From the NCBI GenBank assembly GCA_003635315.1, contig PYJD01000023.1, positions 1-64,000 of the forward strand: a stretch of 64,000 nt of DNA, in the 5' to 3' direction. How positions within the stretch are numbered: position 1 is the stretch's first letter; every line of letters begins with the position of its first letter. Positions 16,767 through 24,705 of the stretch are shown piece by piece. This DNA comes from Candidatus Poribacteria bacterium (lineage in GTDB: Bacteria; Poribacteria; WGA-4E; WGA-3G). The notes under the pieces were generated by a model. That model was not told where the DNA came from, did no database searches, and was given only the letters and a program-made list of their open reading frames with translations. The translations under genes were made by a program, and so were the position numbers.

Positions 16767-17426
16767 TTATGTACCCTCTCTCGGTTTCTTCAATTCTCTA
16801 TTCGGATAAGCACCTTTTCTCGGCTTCTTCAATTCTTTAATCGGAAATTTCTCAAGTGTCAATAATCGTTGTTTCCGCTCCATTCCACCACCATAACCCC
16901 CTAAACTACGATTACTTCCAATAACACGATGGCACGGAATAATAATTGATACTGGATTCTTACCAGTAGCATTACCCACTGCACGAGAAGATTTCGGTCT
17001 GCCAATCTTCTCTGCAATCCATTTGTAACTACGTACCTCACCATAAGGGATTTCACGTATTGCATCCCATACCCAATTCTGGAAAAATGTACTCCAGTCA
17101 ATTCTTATCGGTATTTCACTGAAATCTACCGGTTTACCTGAGAAATATCGATCCAACATATCCTTAGTTTCTCGTAGAAGTACACTATTAGGGGAAGATG
17201 GTGGATCATAGAAGAATGAATTGTCGTTGTAAAATAGATGTGTTATGTATGACTCATTTATAGCACGTTGAAATTCTATAATATCAATATGTCCAAGAGG
17301 GGATTTGTAGCGAAAACTATCCCTTCCATACATCTGTCTAACTGACCTAATCATCTCGGATTTATCTACAAGATCTGGATAATGTTCCAGATCCCATGTT
17401 AAATGAGCAAAACGATCCGTTTTCAT
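16767..17426 (-). CDS. ogt: Methylated-DNA-protein-cysteine S-methyltransferase
   Basis: The enzyme removes alkyl groups from O6-alkylguanine in a suicide reaction on the Cys of PCHRV (Cys165 with the start chosen here). The helix-turn-helix region around Ile-Pro-Tyr-Gly-Glu-Val, Arg-Ala-Val-Gly-Asn-Ala and Gly-Gly-Tyr-Gly-Gly-Gly match the family. The frame is open to 17501, but the ATG at 17426 has a GAGGAGGT ribosome site and avoids overlap with the divergent gene, giving 219 residues. The C-terminus carries two copies of a 13-codon unit (Glu-Leu-Lys-Lys-Pro-Arg), a local tandem duplication that adds a basic tail. It is coupled to the downstream PLP enzyme, an unusual pairing. Confidence 0.92.
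   Translation of the reverse strand: MKTDRFAHLTWDLEHYPDLVDKSEMIRSVRQMYGRDSFRYKSPLGHIDIIEFQRAINESYITHLFYNDNSFFYDPPSSPNSVLLRETKDMLDRYFSGKPVDFSEIPIRIDWSTFFQNWVWDAIREIPYGEVRSYKWIAEKIGRPKSSRAVGNATGKNPVSIIIPCHRVIGSNRSLGGYGGGMERKQRLLTLEKFPIKELKKPRKGAYPNRELKKPREGT
16780..16844. repeat. Tandem 39-bp duplication at the 3' end of ogt
   Basis: Units at 16780-16805 and 16819-16844 share CTCGG, TTCTTCAATTCT and ATCGG/TTCGG with a few mismatches and a period of 39 bp, or 13 codons. The duplication keeps the frame and extends the protein tail. Confidence 0.8.
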
Positions 17427-17474
17427 TTTTAATTTGACCTCCTCTATTTTATCATATATGCTATATCGCAAATT

Positions 17475-17858
17475 ATGGCTGTATTTGAAACTCCTGAACA
17501 ACTTTACGATTATATTAGTGTTCTGTTTGAAGAAATTTCATCTTTACCAGATGCACAAAAAGCCTTAGAGACATTAAAGTTATGTGTTAAATTCATTTAC
17601 ACTGAACCAGACTGTGAGATGGTCTTGAATATTGCTGATGGTGGTTATACTATCTCCCGCGAACTTACACCTAACATAACACCAGATGTAGAATTAAGTA
17701 TGAGGGGTGATACTGCACATCAATTTTGGACGGGTGAACTCAATGTTATGGGTGCCATCACGACACGTGAGATAGGTATAAACGGTTCACTCGGTAAAAT
17801 CATGCGTTTAACACCTCTTATTAAAACAGCAATTCGTCATAACAAAAATCGTTCCTGA
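17475..17858 (+). CDS. SCP2 sterol-carrier-like domain protein
   Basis: The 127-residue protein resembles single-domain SCP2 proteins. The central strand Cys-Glu-Met-Val-Leu-Asn-Ile-Ala-Asp-Gly is followed by Pro-Asp-Val-Glu-Leu-Ser-Met-Arg-Gly-Asp-Thr-Ala-His-Gln-Phe-Trp-Thr-Gly-Glu, then Gly-Ser-Leu-Gly-Lys-Ile-Met. This is the usual order of the lipid-binding sandwich and the closing helix. It would bind or carry a hydrophobic ligand in the cytoplasm. It is divergent from ogt with only 48 nt between the two starts, so they share a promoter region. Confidence 0.75.
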   Translation: MAVFETPEQLYDYISVLFEEISSLPDAQKALETLKLCVKFIYTEPDCEMVLNIADGGYTISRELTPNITPDVELSMRGDTAHQFWTGELNVMGAITTREIGINGSLGKIMRLTPLIKTAIRHNKNRS

Positions 17859-17979
17859 ATTCCATTTGTATCACTGCCTTTGGTACATATATAGAATTAC
17901 CTTAGTATTTTCTTAGTCACATATAATACAATTTCTAAGAAATAGCATGACATATAAACATCATCAACCAAACCCGGTA

Positions 17980-18000
17980 GGTGCGGTTTGGAACCGCACC
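17980..18000. repeat. Small perfect hairpin repeat (GGTGCGGTT-AACCGCACC)
   Basis: Nine bases (17980-17988) pair perfectly with 17992-18000 around a TGG loop. Variants with the same loop and changed stems occur at 57811, 62992, 63257 and 63562. It lies 70 nt upstream of the PhyH gene, between two plus-strand genes. Confidence 0.75.
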
Positions 18001-18070
18001 AGAGTTGAGTTTAAGATTGTTTTTATAAGCTACAAATAACTATTCCTTCCCAATTTTATAGGAGCAGAGA

Positions 18071-18862
18071 ATGAGTACAGACAATTTACCAGAACCCCTC
18101 AATCCTTATGTTACACAGTTGCATGAAGAAGGCTACTGTGTATTGGAAGATGTAATTCCATCAGATGTTGTTGATTCTGTACGTGAGGAGGTAGAAACCT
18201 CAGAAGCAGACTATAGTGCATTCAGCAAAGACAACGGACATTGGACACGAAATGTAATCAGTTTTATGCCGGGGTTTGCTGAACATCTTGCGAACGAACG
18301 ACTCCTCGCTGTAATCCGTGAACTACTCGGTCCACAGGTGCGTATCTCCCAAACAGAATATAAAATTCGTCCTCCTCACTATGAATTAGTTCGTGCATAT
18401 CATTCCGATTTTCCGTATGACTTAAACCAAAAATGGCACATTACACAACCGTTTCCAACTGCTGTAATTGGTATCACCACACTTTGGATGCTTACAGACT
18501 TCACCACCGAGAACGGGGGTACATGGATTGTTCCGAAATCACATGTTGACCTTCGAAATCCCCGTGGTAAAGAGGATGGCATTGGAGATCGTAACCCACT
18601 TGAAGGAGAACTACAAGCTACTGGTAGTGCTGGCAGTGTACTTATCATGGACAGTCGTATTTGGCATTCCAATGCTGAAAATCCAAGTGATGGACGTCGA
18701 ACTGCCGTTGTTGTTAGATATGCTCCATGGTGGCTAAATCTGGAATTATTTGGTGTCAATACAGCAACTATCCCCGGTGAAGTTTTTGATAATATGTCCG
18801 ACGATGTTAAACTACTCTATGAACATCGCGCTGAAGAACGTGATCCCACTCTATGGGTCTAA
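18071..18862 (+). CDS. Phytanoyl-CoA dioxygenase (PhyH) family oxygenase
   Basis: The 263-residue protein is a non-haem iron, 2-oxoglutarate-type oxygenase. The iron site reads His-Ser-Asp in RAYHSDFPYD (~residues 117-119) with the distal His in RIWHSNAENPS, and Arg in the following GRRTAVVVRY strand should bind 2-oxoglutarate. The N-terminal Gly-Tyr-Cys-Val-Leu-Glu-Asp-Val is the typical opening of the family. The substrate is unknown; PhyH paralogues are very numerous in Poribacteria-like genomes. AGGAG precedes the ATG. The VOC gene follows after 33 nt, so they probably form an operon for oxidation of a small molecule. Confidence 0.9.
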   Translation: MSTDNLPEPLNPYVTQLHEEGYCVLEDVIPSDVVDSVREEVETSEADYSAFSKDNGHWTRNVISFMPGFAEHLANERLLAVIRELLGPQVRISQTEYKIRPPHYELVRAYHSDFPYDLNQKWHITQPFPTAVIGITTLWMLTDFTTENGGTWIVPKSHVDLRNPRGKEDGIGDRNPLEGELQATGSAGSVLIMDSRIWHSNAENPSDGRRTAVVVRYAPWWLNLELFGVNTATIPGEVFDNMSDDVKLLYEHRAEERDPTLWV

Positions 18863-18895
18863 ATCTGAAATAACTTTCATTATAGGAGTATACCA

Positions 18896-19324
18896 ATGGC
18901 AACTACACTTGTACATATCGGTGTTCGAACAACGAACCTTGAAAATAGTATCCGTTTCTGGCGCGACGCACTCGGTTTGAGTGTCTCTTCCACACATAAA
19001 GGATGCTACGATCTCACAGATGGATATCACAATTTTCGCGTCTTTCAACACAACGGTCCCGAACGTCCTGAACATGTCGGAGGTATGTTAGACTATCTAC
19101 ATATCGGTGTCCGTGTTCCTAATCTCCATGAAGCTGCAAAACGTTGTGAAGATCTCGGCTTTGAAATTACATGGGAAGGTTTAGACGGAACGAAACCTTA
19201 CGAAAAAGATTCTGCCGAACTGCCTTCTATAGCATTCAAAGTTGAAGACCCTGATGGAATCGTTGTTGACATTACCGAACGGGATGATCAATGGCCCGGT
19301 GTTGATATTGAAAGTAAGGGTTAG
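18896..19324 (+). CDS. VOC (glyoxalase/extradiol dioxygenase) superfamily protein
   Basis: The 142-residue protein has two beta-alpha-beta-beta-beta modules: a first with His-Ile-Gly-Val-Arg-Thr and Phe-Trp-Arg-Asp-Ala-Leu-Gly, and a second starting His-Ile-Gly-Val-Arg-Val and ending Phe-Lys-Val-Glu-Asp-Pro-Asp-Gly-Ile-Val-Val-Asp-Ile. His at the start of each module and Glu near the end are plausible metal ligands, as in glyoxalase I-type enzymes. The reaction is not predictable. It follows the PhyH gene in the same operon and has AGGAG before its ATG. A GC-rich hairpin follows the stop. Confidence 0.88.
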   Translation: MATTLVHIGVRTTNLENSIRFWRDALGLSVSSTHKGCYDLTDGYHNFRVFQHNGPERPEHVGGMLDYLHIGVRVPNLHEAAKRCEDLGFEITWEGLDGTKPYEKDSAELPSIAFKVEDPDGIVVDITERDDQWPGVDIESKG

Positions 19325-19333
19325 TTTTATTCC

Positions 19334-19360
19334 AGTGGCGCGGTGTCAAGACGCGCCACT
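19334..19360. terminator. GC-rich hairpin between convergent genes
   Basis: AGTGGCGCG (19334-19342) pairs perfectly with CGCGCCACT (19352-19360) around a 9-nt loop. It sits between the VOC gene and the convergent YugP-like gene, which fits a bidirectional terminator, though no strong T-tract follows on either strand. Confidence 0.55.
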
Positions 19361-19403
19361 TATTCCGCTTTCAAAACCTTCAATCAAACGTATCCACCAA
19401 TTA

Positions 19404-20093
19404 TTATTCATCCCCTCCTAATAATCCTGATCGAATCAGAAAATAGAGTAAAGTCAGTAGACTTGTAACTGCTGCAGCCAGATAAGTTAGAAATGCAGCG
19501 TTAAGGACTTTACTTGCATGGCGTGATTCGTCAGGAGATAGCATCCCTGCTTCATCCATTCCGATTTTTGCACGCCGACTTGCATCCCATTCAACGGGTA
19601 GTGTGATCAGTGAAAAAACAACACATACTGTAAAAAGTGCTATACCTACATAAATGAGCGGTTGAATAATAAAACCTACCATAAAGAATATATAAGAGAA
19701 CATCGAACCGAAGTTTGTTGCAGGAACAAGAGCACTTCTAAGACTTAACATCCCATAATTCTGAGCATCCTGCATCGCATGTCCAGCCTCGTGGCATGCA
19801 ACACCGATTGCAGATAAGGAATTGCTGGAATATACGTCGTTGGATAAGCGAAGCGTTTTCTCCCGTGGGTCGTAATGGTCACTTAGCCATCCATCTGAAT
19901 GTTCTATTCTCACATTCCTAATACCATTTCTTTCTAACATAATGGTTGCTGCTTGTGCACCTGTCATCCGTTTTTGTGATCCAACCTCTGAATATTTTTT
20001 GAATGTGGATTTTGTACGCCACGTTGCATACAAAGATAGTAACAGACCGGGTGCTAAAATTATGAAATATAATGGGTCAAATAAACCAAACAT
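19404..20093 (-). CDS. YugP-like neutral zinc metallopeptidase
   Basis: The protein has an N-terminal membrane helix, the zinc motif HEAGHAMQD (~residues 83-91), and three more hydrophobic helices, matching the YugP (Zn-peptidase 2) family of about 220-230 residues. Frames are open to 20108, but the ATG at 20093 sits eight bases after GGAGG, while the two upstream ATGs overlap that site, so I chose 20093 (229 residues). The substrate and role are unknown even in model species; a membrane quality-control role is assumed for the family. It converges with the VOC gene across a hairpin. Confidence 0.88.
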   Translation of the reverse strand: MFGLFDPLYFIILAPGLLLSLYATWRTKSTFKKYSEVGSQKRMTGAQAATIMLERNGIRNVRIEHSDGWLSDHYDPREKTLRLSNDVYSSNSLSAIGVACHEAGHAMQDAQNYGMLSLRSALVPATNFGSMFSYIFFMVGFIIQPLIYVGIALFTVCVVFSLITLPVEWDASRRAKIGMDEAGMLSPDESRHASKVLNAAFLTYLAAAVTSLLTLLYFLIRSGLLGGDE

Positions 20094-20592
20094 GATCATT
20101 TCCTCCAATTGATTTCTAACATTTTGTATATGTTTTTAGTATGTATAAATTATATGAATTTAGAGGTGAAAATTCAATGTGTTTATATAATCCTGTTTTA
20201 TCGAATTTTCTTAAAATGTTACACTTTTTGACACATCGTGTGCCATTGAAATTGACCAAAATTATGCCTGTAACCCCAGTCGTAGTGTATGTTTATAGTA
20301 ATTTGATTCTTCAATTGTGAAATTTCCATTTTCTGTGTTTTTTACTCTTTTTGAGATTTCTGGAGAACCAATTTCTAAATTCAATTTTTCAAAAAAATAT
20401 AAAGAAAATACAATATATAATGTTATCATGATATAACCAAAAGTATAATAAATATAAAATGTAATGTGTATTATAACATACATAAAAAGCGTTGTCAAGA
20501 AAAATGTGAATTTATTTTTTACATGGACTTAATAGTAATGGTTATCAGTCTGTTTCAAGAATTGGTATCTGATATAGGTCTTTAGTCCCATC

Positions 20593-20690
20593 GGGACGGA
20601 ATGTTTATAGAAAAAATGTAAACCCCTCTTGAGTTCCGACAAATGCCACACGCGCATTTGGCGTTGATTTGATAGGAACGGCATAACCAA
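20593..20690. repeat. Dispersed repeat with GGGACGGAATGTTTATAG
   Basis: It contains GGGACGGAATGTTTATAG, then CTTGAGTTCCGACAAATGCC and CATTTGGCGTTGATTTG. The same blocks in the same order occur at 63441-63510 and 63671-63795. No open frame is present. Confidence 0.7.
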
Positions 20691-20824
20691 AAAACATATC
20701 ATCCCTACAGGACAGAAGACCAGCATAGCAAAATGCATTTATCAGTTGATACCACTATTGGGTATAAACTTTCAGTAAATCTAAATTACGGAAGAATCTT
20801 TAAACTTATGTAAACATTGAAAAT

Positions 20825-20940
20825 AATACCATTTCTGATATATAATGTCTCTTTTGTAGCACAAACTTTCCAGTTTGTGCTACATTCCGCTTCATTTCTA
20901 ATAATAGGTAATGGGACAAAAATTAATAGAAATAGAATAA
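20825..20940. mobile_element. MITE-like element, copy 1
   Basis: The left end AATACCATTTCT and right end AGAAATAGAATA are imperfect inverted repeats. The core at 20855-20884 is a perfect 12-bp hairpin (TGTAGCACAAAC / GTTTGTGCTACA). Related copies lie at 23566 and 24433. It has no coding capacity, so it would depend on a transposase elsewhere. Confidence 0.7.
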
Positions 20941-20953
20941 TATCACAAAATCC

Positions 20954-21020
20954 CTGTAGGAGCGATCTCCGAATCGCGATTTTACTCAGTGATAGTTGCG
21001 AATCGGAGTTCCCTCCTACA
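20954..21020. repeat. Palindromic extragenic repeat, copy 2
   Basis: It starts CTGTAGGAGCGATCTCCGAA and ends GGAGTTCCCTCCTACA, with the same inverted ends as the copy at 15434 but in the opposite orientation and a diverged centre. It ends about 50 nt upstream of the DprA-like gene. Confidence 0.8.
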
Positions 21021-21071
21021 TCTCAAAATGTACCATTAATTCAAAGTTTGCTATAAAATGAGGATAAAAGC

Positions 21072-22034
21072 ATGAGAATTAACAGAGATTATTTTTGGTT
21101 CCGACTCTTTAAAACACGAGGTATAGGTCCCAAACTCTTGATTCGAGTTGCTGAAATCCTGGAGACAGAAAACATAAATCCTGAAATGTTACCGTCCAGT
21201 CAAAATGATCTAATGGAACAATTTCCAAAATTAGCGAAAATTATTAATGGAAAAATTCGAGAAGAAGATACAAAGAGGGTAACCACTCTATACGAGCAAC
21301 TCAAAATGGAAAAAATTGATATTCTTTATCCCGGTCACCCAAATTTCCCACCACACCTCCGTGAAATCTCACCAATTCTGTTTGTTAAGGGACAGCAAAA
21401 GCACATTTTAACAGAAAGTGTCACTATCGTTGGTGCACGGAATGTTTCGGAGAAAGGGATTCAAATAGCCAGAAAACTTGCTGGTGATCTTGCATCCAAA
21501 GGAATAAACATTGTTTCTGGATACGCAAAAGGGGTTGATTCAGAGGCACACTTAGGGGCATTAGAGGCAGATGGGACAACGACAATCGTACTTTCCAATG
21601 GCATCAATCAACTGCATCAGAAAAACGCATTTAAAAATTTCAATTGGGATCGGGATATACTTACAGTTTCGCAATTCGACCCCGATTCTAAATGGCAAGC
21701 ATACTACGCAATAGAACGTAATAGACTTGTGTGTGCACTCTCTAAAGCCGTTGTCGTTATTGAATCAGGACCTAAACAGGATGCTGAAGGCAAAAGGAGC
21801 GGGACCTTTATTACCGCAAAAACAGCACTTGAACTAAATCTGCCTCTTTTTGTAATTGACCCAAACTGCCTTGATAACCCCCCAAAAGGTAATATTGATC
21901 TGATTAAGTTGGGAGGCTATAGTCTTGATCCCACAAATGGTGCAAAGGAGATTGTGGATCGTGCCGTTATTAAGACGGAGGAGTGTGTACCAACAACAAA
22001 TCAAAATTCAGCTCAGCAGTTACCACTCCCTTGA
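21072..22034 (+). CDS. DprA/Smf-like DNA-processing protein
   Basis: The 320-residue protein has the Rossmann-like DprA core: Val-Gly-Ala-Arg-Asn-Val-Ser-Glu-Lys-Gly near 118, Val-Ser-Gly-Tyr-Ala-Lys-Gly-Val-Asp-Ser-Glu-Ala-His near 145, and Glu-Arg-Asn-Arg-Leu-Val-Cys-Ala-Leu-Ser near 216. DprA normally loads RecA on incoming single-stranded DNA in transformation. This version lacks the usual C-terminal winged helix, and the canonical Gly-Met-Ala-Arg-Gly-Ile-Asp is altered. It stands alone with no other competence genes. It could be a divergent DprA used in DNA uptake or an accessory (mobile or defence) homologue. Confidence 0.82.
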   Translation: MRINRDYFWFRLFKTRGIGPKLLIRVAEILETENINPEMLPSSQNDLMEQFPKLAKIINGKIREEDTKRVTTLYEQLKMEKIDILYPGHPNFPPHLREISPILFVKGQQKHILTESVTIVGARNVSEKGIQIARKLAGDLASKGINIVSGYAKGVDSEAHLGALEADGTTTIVLSNGINQLHQKNAFKNFNWDRDILTVSQFDPDSKWQAYYAIERNRLVCALSKAVVVIESGPKQDAEGKRSGTFITAKTALELNLPLFVIDPNCLDNPPKGNIDLIKLGGYSLDPTNGAKEIVDRAVIKTEECVPTTNQNSAQQLPLP

Positions 22035-22365
22035 GGATATTAAGACATTCTATAATAGATTTTAGGTGTACTTGGCTACTTTAATCAGTAGGAACTCCAA
22101 TTTCCAACTGTGTCTACAGTTATGAACAAACATTCTTTGACACAGCAGAAAGGGTTTGATAAACTTGAGATTCAATATCATACCAATACTGTTTATTTTT
22201 ATCATTCTTTCGTAGGTCGGGTAGAGGAACGAAACCCGATAAATACCATACGCACCTTCATACTGTTTAATTGGAACTACGGAATAATGTTATATTCATA
22301 TAGAAATGGTATAAGAAAACTACAATGTAGTTATTCATAACCCAGATCATAGGAGACCAGATATT
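22035..22365. other. Intergenic region with degenerate repeats
   Basis: This 331-nt gap has no credible gene. It carries a block GTAGGTCGGGTAGAGGAACG near 22216 that recurs at 63067, and a right end AGAAATGGTATAA like that of the MITE family at 22302. Confidence 0.5.
22180..22314. mobile_element. Possible diverged or composite MITE-like element
   Basis: The left side has ATACCAATACT and the right side AGAAATGGTATAA, comparable to the MITE ends, but the interior is the GTAGGTCGGGTAGAGG repeat instead of the hairpin core. It may be a chimera of two repeat families. Confidence 0.35.
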
Positions 22366-23559
22366 TTGGAAATAACTGATGTCAAAACAATCCTGACTGC
22401 TCCCGATGGAATACGCCTCGTTGTTGTAAAAATAGAAACAAGCGATCCCGGTTTATACGGTGTCGGATGTGCTACATTTACACAACGACCCCTGGCAGTG
22501 GCTACCGCTGTTGATGAATACCTAAAACCTTTTCTCATTGGAAAAGATCCAACCAACATTGAGGACATATTCCAGACAAGTTTTGTCAGTTCATACTGGC
22601 GAAATGGACCTGTATTAAACAATGCTCTCAGTGGTGTAGATATTGCCTTATGGGATATTATGGGTAAAAGAGCTGGAATGCCTGTCTACCAACTCTTGGG
22701 TGGTAAATGTCGTGAAGCTGCCACTCTTTATGGACATGCAGGGGGCGGAACATTTGAAGAAGTTGAAAACAGTGTCCGAAGGTATATGGAACAGGGATAT
22801 AGATATGTACGCGCACAAGTTGCTATTCCCGGATATACCACTTATGGTGCAGGTGGCGGTAAGCGAAGTTCTCCCGCATTTGAACCTACTCCCTATGTAA
22901 ACACCGTGATAAAACTTTTCGATCATTTACGAAACTCTTTAGGGGATGAGGTTGAACTACTCCACGATGTACATGAACGGATACCACCAATTCAAGCTAT
23001 CAATCTGGCAAAAGGTTTGGAACCGTATAATCTCTTTTTCCTTGAAGATCCATTTGCTCCTGAAGATGTTGATTATTTTCAACTGATGCGACAGCAAACA
23101 AGTATCCCAATTGCCATGGGTGAATTGTTTAACAACCCAAATGAGTATATACATCTAATTAAGGATAGACTCATAGATTTCATACGTGTACATATTTCAC
23201 AAATTGGTGGTATTAGTCCTGCGCGGAAACTTGCAGCCTTCTGTGAATTCTTTGGGGTACGTACTGCATGGCACGGACCGGGAGATGTTTCTCCTGTCGG
23301 ACACGCTGCCAATGTTGCCTTAGACTTAGCATGTTATAATTTCGGTATTCAGGAACAGCATGTCTTCGGTGAAAATACAAAAGAGGTATTCCCAGGTTGT
23401 CCAGAGATACGCGATGGATGTTTCTGGGCAAATGAAGAACCAGGACTTGGCATAGATGTAAACGAGGAATTGGCAGAACAATTCCCATTTCCTGAACACC
23501 CTCTCAACGGTGGATGGGCACCCGTCCGAAGAATGGATGGAACAGTGATTCGTCCATAA
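22366..23559 (+). CDS. Enolase-superfamily dehydratase, ManD/RspA-like
   Basis: The 397-residue product starts with TTG nine bases after AGGAGA. It matches the D-mannonate dehydratase (ManD) subgroup of the enolase superfamily. Metal ligands appear as Asp in LLHDVHER, Glu in FFLEDPF and Glu in AMGELFN, with the C-terminal WHGPGDVSPVGHAAN block that ManD proteins share as a WHGPxDxSPV pattern. The N-terminal capping domain and Leu-Tyr-Gly-His-Ala-Gly-Gly are in place. It should dehydrate a sugar acid such as mannonate or gluconate, but many members have low or no activity. No sugar-acid pathway genes adjoin it. Confidence 0.88.
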   Translation: MEITDVKTILTAPDGIRLVVVKIETSDPGLYGVGCATFTQRPLAVATAVDEYLKPFLIGKDPTNIEDIFQTSFVSSYWRNGPVLNNALSGVDIALWDIMGKRAGMPVYQLLGGKCREAATLYGHAGGGTFEEVENSVRRYMEQGYRYVRAQVAIPGYTTYGAGGGKRSSPAFEPTPYVNTVIKLFDHLRNSLGDEVELLHDVHERIPPIQAINLAKGLEPYNLFFLEDPFAPEDVDYFQLMRQQTSIPIAMGELFNNPNEYIHLIKDRLIDFIRVHISQIGGISPARKLAAFCEFFGVRTAWHGPGDVSPVGHAANVALDLACYNFGIQEQHVFGENTKEVFPGCPEIRDGCFWANEEPGLGIDVNEELAEQFPFPEHPLNGGWAPVRRMDGTVIRP

Positions 23560-23565
23560 TTCCAT

Positions 23566-23670
23566 AATACCATAATGTCTCTCTTTGTAGCATAAACTGT
23601 TAGTTTGTGCTACATTTTGCTTTCTTGCTAACAATAGGTAATGGAACAAAAAATAAAAGAAATGGTATAA
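23566..23670. mobile_element. MITE-like element, copy 2
   Basis: It begins AATACCATAATGTCTC six bases after the ManD stop codon and ends AGAAATGGTATAA. The core hairpin pairs TGTAGCATAAAC with GTTTGTGCTACA with one mismatch. Its position directly after a gene could make it act as that gene's terminator. Confidence 0.7.
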
Positions 23671-24212
23671 TTTACCACTCCTATAGTCAATCAGAAATGC
23701 AAATTCATTATTTTGAAAAAGGTATTACCAATTGCTGATTTCCCACATTTTTCTACAAAATTAAAAATAAAATGAAGAAAATTTAAACATATAACAACTA
23801 AACTTACCAAGAGACACGTTGTAGCAAAAACTACCAGCTTTTACATCTTATGACCCAAACTAAGAGTGAAATCAAGTAATCAAGGAATCAGTTGAAAGGA
23901 TGAAATGTAGAGAAGGATGGAAACCACCATCCCCACTTCCAGTCTTCCAATTCCGTACATTTATGAGAAGTATATAATTAGAGAACAATTTATGAAAATC
24001 TATAAAAACGATCCTAAATACATGAACTTTCTTATAGTCAAAAAATCAACTATAATATGCAGATTGGAATTGTCAAAATTCACAAGGACAACAAAAACAC
24101 AAAATTACACTTTTTGCAAATTCTTAAAAAGTTAATTCAAAGTGGAGTAAAGTCAGTCTATGACAGTGGTTAGAGGGATAATTTACACCAATTTCAATCC
24201 TACAGAATGTAG

Positions 24213-24240
24213 GAAAAAGTGTAACTTTTTTCACTTTTTC
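24213..24240. terminator. T-rich hairpin in repeat region
   Basis: GAAAAAGTG (24213-24221) pairs with CACTTTTTC (24232-24240) around a TAACTTTTTT loop. It resembles an intrinsic terminator, but no gene ends near it on either strand. Confidence 0.3.
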
Positions 24241-24432
24241 AGCGAATTGAAAAATCCAACATTTTCACGATTTCTGATCAAGGAATTTAGGATTAAAGGT
24301 CTGTTTTTGCACCTTATTAGGTAGCCTGTATATTAGGATTAAAAGTTGAATTTACGACTATAAAACTAATACAATTTCTAAATGAAAATGTCTCTTTTAA
24401 ATAGCATACCTTTAGTTTGTCCGGTATTAAAT

Positions 24433-24548
24433 AATACCATTTCTGATAATTAAATTCTCTCTTTTGTAGCACAAACTTTCAGTTTGTGTCTTCCCTGTTT
24501 CATTCCTAACAAACGGGAATGAGATAATAATAAATAGAAATGGTATAA
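24433..24548. mobile_element. MITE-like element, copy 3
   Basis: The ends are AATACCATTTCTGATAAT and AGAAATGGTATAA, the best-matching terminal inverted repeat of the three copies (AATACCATTTCT / AGAAATGGTAT). The core hairpin is partly decayed on its right arm. Confidence 0.75.
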
Positions 24549-24705
24549 CATTCAACATCAACTTGGAATACATCATCATTTCTTTGAAATACTATAAGCT
24601 CTGTGATGTTTTTACAAGACGAACAGATGTGTGCTGAATAACCCTGAAACTGATTGACGCCTATACTATGATGTGATAGGATGAAACAAACATGAAAATA
24701 CATAG

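Larger units (their letters stand above)
20094..21071. other. Repeat-filled intergenic region
   Basis: This 978-nt gap has no credible gene. From left to right it holds an AT-rich stretch, a segment shared with the 63-kb repeat cluster (20593-20690), a MITE-like element (20825-20940) and a 67-bp palindromic repeat (20954-21020). Promoters for the two divergent flanking genes must also lie here. Confidence 0.6.
23560..24705. other. Long repeat-rich intergenic region
   Basis: This 1146-nt gap contains two MITE-like elements (23566-23670 and 24433-24548) and a T-rich hairpin (24213-24240). A 72-codon frame at 23917-24135 lacks a ribosome site and recognisable features. I see no RNA gene. Confidence 0.6.

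Noticed and set aside
18400..18759. A 119-codon minus-strand frame opposite the PhyH gene
   Set aside because: It is fully antisense to a gene with clear iron-site motifs, and its translation shows no family features.
23917..24135. A 72-codon plus-strand frame in the MITE region
   Set aside because: No ribosome site, no domain, biased towards Lys/Thr/Ile as AT-rich noise gives, and no neighbour to support it.
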